A stretch of DNA of 11,264 nucleotides from NCBI GenBank assembly GCA_900753095.1, contig CAADXT010000135.1, positions 1 to 11,264 of the forward strand, given 5' to 3'. Positions 6,508 through 11,264 of the stretch are shown here, one piece after another. Under the pieces are notes generated by a model. It did no database searches, was not told where the DNA came from, and saw only the letters and a program-made list of their open reading frames with translations. This DNA comes from Eggerthellaceae bacterium. GTDB lineage: Bacteria; Actinomycetota; Coriobacteriia; Coriobacteriales; Eggerthellaceae. Position 1 is the stretch's first letter. Each line of letters opens with the position of its first letter. The position numbers were made by a program, and so were the translations under genes.

Positions 6508-7818
6508 TTAGTCGTGCATCTTCTCCATTGCGCTATAGCCAAACTGCTTCTTGAAGCGAGAAATGACGTACAGAGCCATAACGATGCTTACCACTGCTGC
6601 TACGAGGAGCAGGATCATCATGATCCACACTGCGCTGCCCTCGCCAACGGACTTGGTCATGCTGCCAACGATGAAGGGCAGGAACACGGAAGCGAAGCCC
6701 ATGAACGTGTAGTACATACCTACGTTACGGCCGCGCGGACCAGGGCACATCATCTGGCGAAGCGTAACGCCCGTCTGAAGCATGCCGCCTGCAGCAGAGA
6801 AGCCAAGTACCGCGATTGCGACGTACACCACGCCAGCACCAAGGTTAAGAGGCAGAGCGATGATAACCAGTGCAAGAGCGCAAGCTGCCAAAATGGAGTC
6901 GATCAGGATAACCTTGATCGGAGTCCAACGAAGCTTGCCCATCATCCAAGCCCAGAAGAGAACTGCAACCACGGAACCTACCGTGTAAATGGAGGTAAGG
7001 CCAGCAGCTGCGGTTGCATCGAGACCGAGGTTGGTGATGCCGAACTGCTTGGTATACTGCTGCGCACCGTACATGATGAACATAATCACGAAGCCGAAGA
7101 ACAGGGTTACGGCGTTTACCAGGCCGTTGGGCTGCTCGAGCATTGCGTCCTTTGCAGCCTGAATCTCTTCCTGGGCCTTGTTCTTTGCGCCCTCGTCGGA
7201 ACCAGTGCTGCTTGCAGCCATCTTGCGCTCATCGTCGTAAACGAACGGGGTGCAGATAGCCATGATCGTTGCGATAACGGACATCACGATAGGAATCATG
7301 ATGTTGATGTGCCAGTTAGCACCGCTGTTCATGGCAACGAAGAGCGGGTAGACGATACCGGAGATGGAGATAACCAGCTTGATGCCGATCGTAGTAGAGG
7401 CGGAATACTTGGGGTTTGCCTCTGCGATTGCCGGGTAAAGCGATCCATCCCAGAAACCCGAAGTGGCAACACCGGAAAGGAAACCTGCCACACAAGCAAC
7501 TGTAGCATTGTCGGTGACCAACATGATCACAAACGAGATGATGTAGAGAACGCCACCACCTACAGCCATGATCTTACGGCCGATGCGGTCAGAGATTTCG
7601 CCTCCGATCCATACACTAACGAATTTACCGATGCCAACCCACATGATTGCGGTTGATACTGCGGCTGCACCAGCTGCCGCATCGGTGAAGCCCCACTGCG
7701 TGTAGAAGTTCACCTGGTTTTGACTGAAGATAATTGCCTGAACGCCATGTGTTAAATAGCACATGTATACCGTCGCGATCGCGAACAGGTATTTGGTTGC
7801 TCGTTTTGCTGCGCTCAC
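6508..7818 (-). CDS. MFS transporter, 12 transmembrane segments, substrate unknown
   Basis: This is a secondary carrier of the inner membrane. The 436-residue protein has about 12 hydrophobic segments in two halves. MFS motif A, GGEISDRIGRKIM, is at residues 72-84 between helices 2 and 3. A charged cytoplasmic loop (about 193-232, with DDERKM and an Ala/Glu/Lys stretch) divides helix 6 from 7, and the protein ends in a basic then acidic tail. A degenerate motif-A-like segment (GKLRWTPIKV, about 294-303) sits at the matching place in the second half. I read it as an organic-anion or metabolite carrier of the sugar-phosphate/oxalate-formate type, but the residues do not identify a substrate. 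The start is GTG at 7816-7818 with AAGGGGAG a few bases upstream. It is flanked by fixABCX and a LysR gene but has its own control region and terminator, so it is probably its own transcription unit. Confidence 0.87.
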   Translation of the reverse strand: MSAAKRATKYLFAIATVYMCYLTHGVQAIIFSQNQVNFYTQWGFTDAAAGAAAVSTAIMWVGIGKFVSVWIGGEISDRIGRKIMAVGGGVLYIISFVIMLVTDNATVACVAGFLSGVATSGFWDGSLYPAIAEANPKYSASTTIGIKLVISISGIVYPLFVAMNSGANWHINIMIPIVMSVIATIMAICTPFVYDDERKMAASSTGSDEGAKNKAQEEIQAAKDAMLEQPNGLVNAVTLFFGFVIMFIMYGAQQYTKQFGITNLGLDATAAAGLTSIYTVGSVVAVLFWAWMMGKLRWTPIKVILIDSILAACALALVIIALPLNLGAGVVYVAIAVLGFSAAGGMLQTGVTLRQMMCPGPRGRNVGMYYTFMGFASVFLPFIVGSMTKSVGEGSAVWIMMILLLVAAVVSIVMALYVISRFKKQFGYSAMEKMHD

Positions 7819-7860
7819 AACTCTCCCCTTCCTCTAACTTTCCCCAATAAACCGTCTGAA

Positions 7861-7890
7861 CCAGGCGTTATCCCCTAACGACAGCGCTGG
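7861..7890 (-). promoter_or_regulatory. Hairpin in the 5' leader of the MFS gene
   Basis: In the minus-strand transcript CGTTA and TAACG pair around a GGGGA loop, enclosed by CCAG/CTGG across an uneven internal loop. It sits about 43-72 nt before the transporter start codon. There is no T tract after it, so it is not a terminator. It may be an mRNA-stability or regulatory structure, or chance. Confidence 0.25.
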
Positions 7891-7917
7891 TTTTACGACA
7901 CATCTATGGTAGAACCG

Positions 7918-7973
7918 TATTCGAAAGAGTTCTAATTCATTCGAATAATGCGAATCTAATTCAGCAATAACAA
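7918..7973 (-). promoter_or_regulatory. Candidate promoter and operator cluster of the MFS gene
   Basis: On the minus strand TTGTTA (7968-7973) and CATTAT (7945-7950) lie 17 bp apart, each with four matches to the consensus -35 and -10. Within and just downstream is a set of repeated boxes. ATTCGAA occurs at 7919-7925 and 7939-7945, exactly 20 bp apart. TCTAATTCA occurs at 7931-7939 and 7955-7963, 24 bp apart. The second ATTCGAA is part of the palindrome ATTCGAAT. The spacing by two helical turns suits a dimeric or tetrameric regulator. The promoter assignment is tentative and would give a leader of about 120 nt. Confidence 0.4.
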
Positions 7974-8144
7974 ACGCTTATAGGTTTGATAATTTACCGC
8001 TATAACAAGTAATGAAAGGAACCGTTCACTCGCCTATAGCTGCCGATAACGGCTAAATCGTCTTAGCTCAGCATGTTAAGCAAGCCTGGAAGACATTCCA
8101 TTGCCCCCTTCATTTTCGGCAATCGGTCCACCCCTCCCCCTAAA

Positions 8145-8179
8145 CAAAAAAAACGACCTACCCGATGGTAGGCCGTTTT
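8145..8179 (-). terminator. Intrinsic terminator of the fixABCX operon
   Basis: On the minus strand AAAACGGCCTACC (8179-8167) pairs with GGTAGGTCGTTTT (8162-8150) around the loop ATCG. The 13-bp stem contains one G-T wobble, and the T run continues for four more bases followed by G. It lies 37 bp after the fixX stop codon. A small dyad (TGCGCTATTAGCGCA, 8196-8210) between fixX and this hairpin has no T tract. Confidence 0.92.
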
Positions 8180-8216
8180 ATAAGTCAGGTCAGTATGCGC
8201 TAATAGCGCAAAAATC

Positions 8217-8522
8217 CTAGCCGAAGCGGTACTGAACGCCCATGGTAGGCTGAGGATACTCCCACTTCTCCAGGATGGTTTCGCCACAGATCATGCGGCA
8301 CGTACCGCACTCGAGGCAACCAGCGTAGTCGAAGATAGGATCGTCGCCCTCAGCGGGCATCTTGTACAGCGCTGCAGGGCAGCACATAACGAGCTTGTGG
8401 AACTCAGGATCGGAAGCCTTAACGCCTTCCTTAATCTTGATGTGTGCGTTTTCTTCGTCAACCTCAAACTTGTTGAGAGAAAGCTTCTCGTCAACGTTAA
8501 CGGTGATGTTAAGTTCGCTCAC
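8217..8522 (-). CDS. fixX: Ferredoxin-like protein FixX
   Basis: FixX is the small iron-sulfur partner of FixC; together they correspond to the two parts of mitochondrial ETF:quinone oxidoreductase, in which the cluster passes electrons towards quinone. The 101-residue protein matches the family's 95-100. It has CCPAALY (47-53) and DYAGCLECGTCRMIC (65-79). By analogy with ETF:quinone oxidoreductase, the four ligands of one [4Fe-4S] cluster are likely C48, C69, C72 and C75; C47 and C79 are extra cysteines. The conserved ending WEYPQPTMGVQYRFG is also present. The start is GTG at 8520-8522, which shares GTGA with the fixC stop, with GGGAG about 10 nt upstream, so translation is probably coupled to fixC. 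It is the last gene before the operon terminator. Confidence 0.95.
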   Translation of the reverse strand: MSELNITVNVDEKLSLNKFEVDEENAHIKIKEGVKASDPEFHKLVMCCPAALYKMPAEGDDPIFDYAGCLECGTCRMICGETILEKWEYPQPTMGVQYRFG

Positions 8523-9805
8523 AGTGCCTTCACTCCCTTCATAGCAACCTTAGCAAGCTTGAACAGACTCTGACGCTTAACAGGAGGAAGTGCAAGCTTC
8601 AGAACATGCTGACGAGGCTCGCCGTCAACCTTGAAGAGCGGGGTCATGATGTCGCGGATCATCTCAGGATAACCGCGGAACATGCCGGGGCAGTTCTCCA
8701 GGAACTCAGGAGCATCCTGGTACATCTTCATATCGCGCATAACGAAAGAGTTGTCCAGCATGGTCTTGTAGTCAGAGAGGCCAGCCTTGGAGGTGTCGCC
8801 AGCGTCAAGAGCCTTGATAACAGCCTTAGCAGCGATAGCGCCAGACTCAACAGCAAGGTCCATGCCGCGAACGGTGTAGCCAAGGTTCATGCAGAGCATG
8901 GCTGCGTCGCCAGCAACAACAACGCCGTCGCCAACGATCTCGGGCATCATCTTGATGCCGCCTTCGGGAACAACATGGCCAGAGTACTCAACGGTCTTAC
9001 CGCCAGCGATAAGAGGCTTGATCTCCGGACGGTTCTTGAAGTTCTCGAGCATCTGATATACAGGGATGTCCTGCTTCAGAACTTCGCTCATGGTAGCAAC
9101 GATGCCAACAGAAACAGATTCCTGGTTAGCATACACGAATGCGCCACCGATGATGCCGTTGGAGCAATCGCCCGCGAAGAGCCAAGAAGCGCCCTCGCCG
9201 GGGTTGCACAGGAAGCGGCTTTCCACAACGTCGGCAGGAAGCTCGATGGTTTCCTTTGCGCCAACAGCAACCTGATGAATTGCAGGAGCCTTCTTGGAAA
9301 GGCCGGCCTTGGAGGTAAGCAGGGAGTTTACGCCATCGGCCAAGATAACAACATCGGAAGTGATCTCGTCACCGAATGCGAGAATGCCCTTTACCTTACC
9401 GTCTTCGATGATGAGGTCTTCTACGGCGATACCGTAGATGAACTCAGCACCAGCGTTCTCGGCCTGCTCGGCCAGCCACTGGTCGAAGGGGCCACGCAGA
9501 ACGGTGTAGGACTCTTTGCCGGACTCTTCGAGCTCACGAGCGGCATAGTCGATGGTGAAGTTCGAGTCAGGCGACATGAGCGAAATGCGCTCGTGGGTCA
9601 CCTTGCGCTGCAGAGGAGCTTCCTGATAGTTCGGGAATACCTTCTTCAGCGAATGCGTGTAGATACGGCCACCAGTCATGTTCTTAGCGCCAGCGTACTG
9701 ACCACGCTCAACGACAAGAACCGACTTGCCGGCGGATGCGAGGGTGTAAGCGGCAACAGAACCTGCGCAGCCAGCACCGACGACAATCGCGTCAAAATCG
9801 GACAT
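8519..9805 (-). CDS. fixC: FAD-dependent oxidoreductase FixC (ETF:quinone oxidoreductase family)
   Basis: FixC receives electrons from the FixAB flavoprotein and, with FixX, delivers them to the quinone pool at the membrane. The 428-residue protein equals the E. coli FixC length. Its N-terminal Rossmann motif is VVGAGCAGS (8-16), with the FAD-ribose glutamate in VVERG (31-35). The block AGAKNMTGGRIYTHSL (38-53) is characteristic of FixC. The second FAD motif VVAGDAAMLCMNLGYTVRG (296-314) is also present. There is no cluster-binding cysteine set of its own, as expected when FixX is separate. I chose ATG 9803-9805 because the FAD motif follows at once and AAAGGA stands 5 nt upstream. The frame extends 27 codons further, but that stretch runs through the terminator hairpin. 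The gene follows fixB after 67 bp that contain this terminator. Confidence 0.95.
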   Translation of the reverse strand: MSDFDAIVVGAGCAGSVAAYTLASAGKSVLVVERGQYAGAKNMTGGRIYTHSLKKVFPNYQEAPLQRKVTHERISLMSPDSNFTIDYAARELEESGKESYTVLRGPFDQWLAEQAENAGAEFIYGIAVEDLIIEDGKVKGILAFGDEITSDVVILADGVNSLLTSKAGLSKKAPAIHQVAVGAKETIELPADVVESRFLCNPGEGASWLFAGDCSNGIIGGAFVYANQESVSVGIVATMSEVLKQDIPVYQMLENFKNRPEIKPLIAGGKTVEYSGHVVPEGGIKMMPEIVGDGVVVAGDAAMLCMNLGYTVRGMDLAVESGAIAAKAVIKALDAGDTSKAGLSDYKTMLDNSFVMRDMKMYQDAPEFLENCPGMFRGYPEMIRDIMTPLFKVDGEPRQHVLKLALPPVKRQSLFKLAKVAMKGVKAL

Positions 9806-9828
9806 GCTTTTCCTTTCAGAGTATGAAC

Positions 9829-9859
9829 AAAAAAACAGGGCGCAGTAAACTGCGCCCTG
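9829..9859 (-). terminator. Intrinsic terminator between fixB and fixC
   Basis: On the minus strand CAGGGCGCAG (9859-9850) pairs perfectly with CTGCGCCCTG (9845-9836) around the loop TTTA, followed by seven T residues (9835-9829). This is a textbook intrinsic terminator. It begins 13 bp after the fixB stop, and its T run ends 23 bp before the fixC ATG. It should cut most transcripts after fixB, unless it is an attenuator or is read through. The space after it is too short for a separate promoter; one for fixC would have to overlap the hairpin. Confidence 0.88.
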
Positions 9860-9872
9860 CAATAATAAGCTT

Positions 9873-10757
9873 TTACAGCTTTTCAATCAAGGCAGGAAGA
9901 ACCTTGTAGATATCGCCAACGATACCGTAGTCGCACTGCTTGAAGATAGGTGCGTTCTGGTCCTTGTTAACTGCGATGATGGTGTCAGCACCCTGAACGC
10001 CTACCATGTGCTGCATCTGGCCGGAAATGCCCAGAGCGATGTAAGCCTTAGGAGCAAGCTGCAGACCGGAAACGCCGATGTAGAGGTTGCGGGGCAGCCA
10101 ATCAACGTTCTCAGCCAGAGGACGGGAGCAACCGAGCTCGCCGCCGACCTTAGCGCAAAGGTCGCGAGCCATCTGGAGGTCAGCTTCCTCAGCGAAGCCA
10201 CGGCCAGCACCAACGACAACGTCGCACTTGGTGAGGTCAGCGCCCTCGCGGGGAACAGCCTTGGTGCCGCGAAGAACAAGAGCCTTCTCGGGAGCAGCGT
10301 AAGCGATGGTCTCAACATCGTCGGAGCCGGTAGCCTCTGCATCAGCAAAAGCGGTAGCAGCAACGGTGTAAACCTTAGCGCCGGTTGCCTTCTGCTTGTT
10401 AGCAGCGAGGCCGCCGAAGTACATGTTGGTTACTGCGTCGCCGTCGAAAGCGGTAACGTCGGAAACAACAGCGGTGCCAAGCTTAGCAGCAAGAAGACCA
10501 GCAAGGATCTTGTTGCGGGGAGTGGGCTCAACGAGTACTACGTCGGGCTGTGCAGCTTCGTAAGCAGCCTGAACGCCAGCAGCAGCGTTCTCAACGGGCT
10601 GGCCTTCGGGGAGCTCTACGTCGTATGCCTTGTCAGCAACGCCGGTAAGGGGAGCGCCCTTTACAACAGCGAGTACTACTTCGTCAGCGATGGAACGAGC
10701 ACCAGCGCAGAGAGCGCGCTGAGCGTCGGTGGATTCAGCAAGAACAAATGCTTTCAT
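9873..10757 (-). CDS. fixB: Electron transfer flavoprotein alpha subunit FixB
   Basis: FixB is the large ETF subunit that carries FAD and, with FixA, takes electrons from a donor (NADH in bifurcating members) and passes them to FixCX. The 294-residue protein is slightly shorter than E. coli FixB (about 313). The N-terminal alpha/beta domain begins MKAFVLAEST and includes a PTPRNKILAGLLAAKLG helix typical of ETF subunits. The C-terminal FAD domain has VVGAGRGF (181-188), GCSRP (209-213) with the conserved arginine, YIALGISGQMQHMVGV (239-254) and NKDQNAPIF...DYGIVGD (265-282). The start is ATG at 10755-10757, 20 bp after the fixA stop, with AAGGCGG about 10 nt upstream. Whether this pair truly bifurcates cannot be decided without the full FixA. 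Confidence 0.95.
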   Translation of the reverse strand: MKAFVLAESTDAQRALCAGARSIADEVVLAVVKGAPLTGVADKAYDVELPEGQPVENAAAGVQAAYEAAQPDVVLVEPTPRNKILAGLLAAKLGTAVVSDVTAFDGDAVTNMYFGGLAANKQKATGAKVYTVAATAFADAEATGSDDVETIAYAAPEKALVLRGTKAVPREGADLTKCDVVVGAGRGFAEEADLQMARDLCAKVGGELGCSRPLAENVDWLPRNLYIGVSGLQLAPKAYIALGISGQMQHMVGVQGADTIIAVNKDQNAPIFKQCDYGIVGDIYKVLPALIEKL

Positions 10758-10777
10758 GTTTTAGAACCGCCTTCTCT

Positions 10778-11264
10778 TTATTTGAGTGCCTCAGCAACAG
10801 CCGCCGCAAATGCGTCGATGTCGCCTTCTTCGAAGATCTGCTGCTTACGGGGAGCGAGCTCAGGAGCCTTGATCTCCTCGATCTCGATCTTAGCGTCTAC
10901 GCCACCAGCAAGCTCGTCAACGGTGGAAGGCTTCTTGCCAGCTGCGAGGATCTCGCGCATACCGGGGATGCGGGGCTCGCCGATGGAGGGAGATACAGCA
11001 ACAACTGCGGGGAGGGGAACCTCGATCTCCTCAACTTCCTCTTCGAGGGTGCGCTCAACAACAACCTTGTCGCCTTCAGCGGCGATGGAGGTTACCTCGT
11101 TGATCGTGGGAACGCCCAGAGCAGCTGCGAGCTGAACGTTTACCTGGCCTGCGTAGAAGTCAGCAGAGCCGTCGCCGGTGATGATCAGGTCGTAGTCGGA
11201 AACCTTTTCCTCTACGATGCCCTTCAGAACCTGAGCGGTTGCGAAGGAGTCAGCGGTTGCCAGA
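10778..11264 (-). CDS. fixA: Electron transfer flavoprotein beta subunit FixA, C-terminal part (5' end outside window)
   Basis: FixA is the small ETF subunit, binding AMP or, in bifurcating members, a second FAD. About 161 codons up to the TAA at 10778-10780 are visible; the N-terminal part lies beyond the right edge. My translation contains DLIITGDGSADFYAGQV, VQLAAALGVPTINEV (the ETF-beta signature region), a VERTLEEEVEEIEVPLPAVV block and GEPRIPGMREILAAGKKP, where ETF beta normally has a PRYPSL-like motif before an AKKK stretch. It ends in an acidic, alanine-rich tail. The D-G/S-A-D stretch is in the region that binds the nucleotide. It leads fixB by 20 bp. The promoter of the operon is outside the window. 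Confidence 0.93.
   Translation of the reverse strand, partial: LATADSFATAQVLKGIVEEKVSDYDLIITGDGSADFYAGQVNVQLAAALGVPTINEVTSIAAEGDKVVVERTLEEEVEEIEVPLPAVVAVSPSIGEPRIPGMREILAAGKKPSTVDELAGGVDAKIEIEEIKAPELAPRKQQIFEEGDIDAFAAAVAEALK

Larger units (their letters stand above)
7819..8144. other. Long intergenic control region upstream of the MFS gene
   Basis: Together with the fixX terminator and 3' spacer this makes a gap of 398 bp between coding genes, the longest in the window. The part near the transporter holds repeated AT-rich boxes and a leader hairpin, described separately. The part near fixX (about 8000-8144) is more GC-rich and contains only weak dyads. Examples are ATTGCC...GGCAAT at 8100-8123 and CCGATAACGG around 8043-8052. 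I see no coding sequence with a ribosome-binding site and no recognisable riboswitch or tRNA. Confidence 0.6.

Noticed and set aside
6502..7656. Plus-strand open frame of 384 codons opposite the MFS gene
   Set aside because: It is again in register with the sense codons. The predicted product is His/Cys/Asn-rich and unlike a real protein, and the sense strand encodes a clear transporter.
8100..8123. ATTGCC/GGCAAT inverted repeat as a terminator or small RNA
   Set aside because: The stem is 6 bp with a 12-nt loop and no T tract, well within chance. A strong terminator already lies just upstream of it in the direction of transcription.
8063..8287. Minus-strand open frame of 74 codons across the fixX end and the following gap
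   Set aside because: It overlaps the end of fixX and reads through the operon terminator. It has no ribosome-binding site of note and no recognisable sequence.
8606..9826. Plus-strand open frame of 406 codons opposite fixC
   Set aside because: It is codon-aligned with fixC, which nearly lacks TTA, CTA and TCA. The open frame is a by-product of biased codon use, not a gene.
9806..9886. Twenty-seven-codon N-terminal extension of FixC
   Set aside because: It would translate through the terminator hairpin and the fixB stop region. The ATG at 9803-9805 has a good Shine-Dalgarno and gives the standard FixC length.
10008..11135. Plus-strand open frame of 375 codons opposite fixB and fixA
   Set aside because: It is codon-aligned with fixB, then continues by chance in another register across fixA. 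The product is low-complexity Ser/Ala/Val with no domain.
1..11264. Search for a novel defence system, mobile element, CRISPR array or RNA gene
   Set aside because: All long reading frames on the minus strand belong to well-known families. I saw no regularly spaced repeats, transposase, integrase, attachment site, tRNA or rRNA sequence.

Overview
The window reads as ordinary chromosome of an anaerobic actinobacterium. My best guess is the class Coriobacteriia (Eggerthellaceae-like). This rests on mid-to-high GC content, the order scpA-scpB-rluB with a prephenate dehydrogenase gene behind it, and a complete-looking fixABCX set next to an MFS carrier. The taxon is an inference, because no rRNA or other marker gene is present. 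Every gene I can support lies on the minus strand, so transcription runs from high to low coordinates. Two genes are cut by the window edges: fixA at the right end and tyrA at the left end.

Right part (8145-11264): fixA (partial), fixB, fixC and fixX encode the two electron-transfer flavoprotein subunits, a membrane-associated flavoprotein of the ETF:quinone oxidoreductase family and its ferredoxin-like partner. By family knowledge this complex takes electrons from NADH and can split them between quinone and a low-potential acceptor. A textbook intrinsic terminator stands between fixB and fixC, and a second closes the operon after fixX.

Middle part (5340-8144): a 12-helix MFS transporter has its own long upstream region (about 400 bp to fixX, rich in AT-rich repeated boxes) and its own terminator. 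A LysR-type regulator follows, with its own likely promoter (TATACT) overlapped by a perfect 9-bp direct repeat. A weaker terminator follows it. The regulator may control the transporter, the fix operon or both, but the sequence only shows proximity.

Left part (1-5336): a tightly packed housekeeping operon of an ABC-F ATPase, the tRNA 2'-O-methyltransferase TrmL, condensin subunits ScpA and ScpB, the 23S rRNA pseudouridine synthase RluB and prephenate dehydrogenase. Junctions are TAATG (1-bp overlap), 5 bp, GTGA (4-bp overlap), 9 bp and 55 bp. This suggests translational coupling, with a possible extra promoter before tyrA. The ABC-F gene may be leaderless.

I see no mobile element, CRISPR array, tRNA, rRNA or phage gene, and no convincing undescribed system. 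The most interesting points are the terminator inside the fix operon, the repeated boxes in the two control regions, the possible leaderless start and the codon-usage contrast between the fix/MFS genes and the housekeeping operon.
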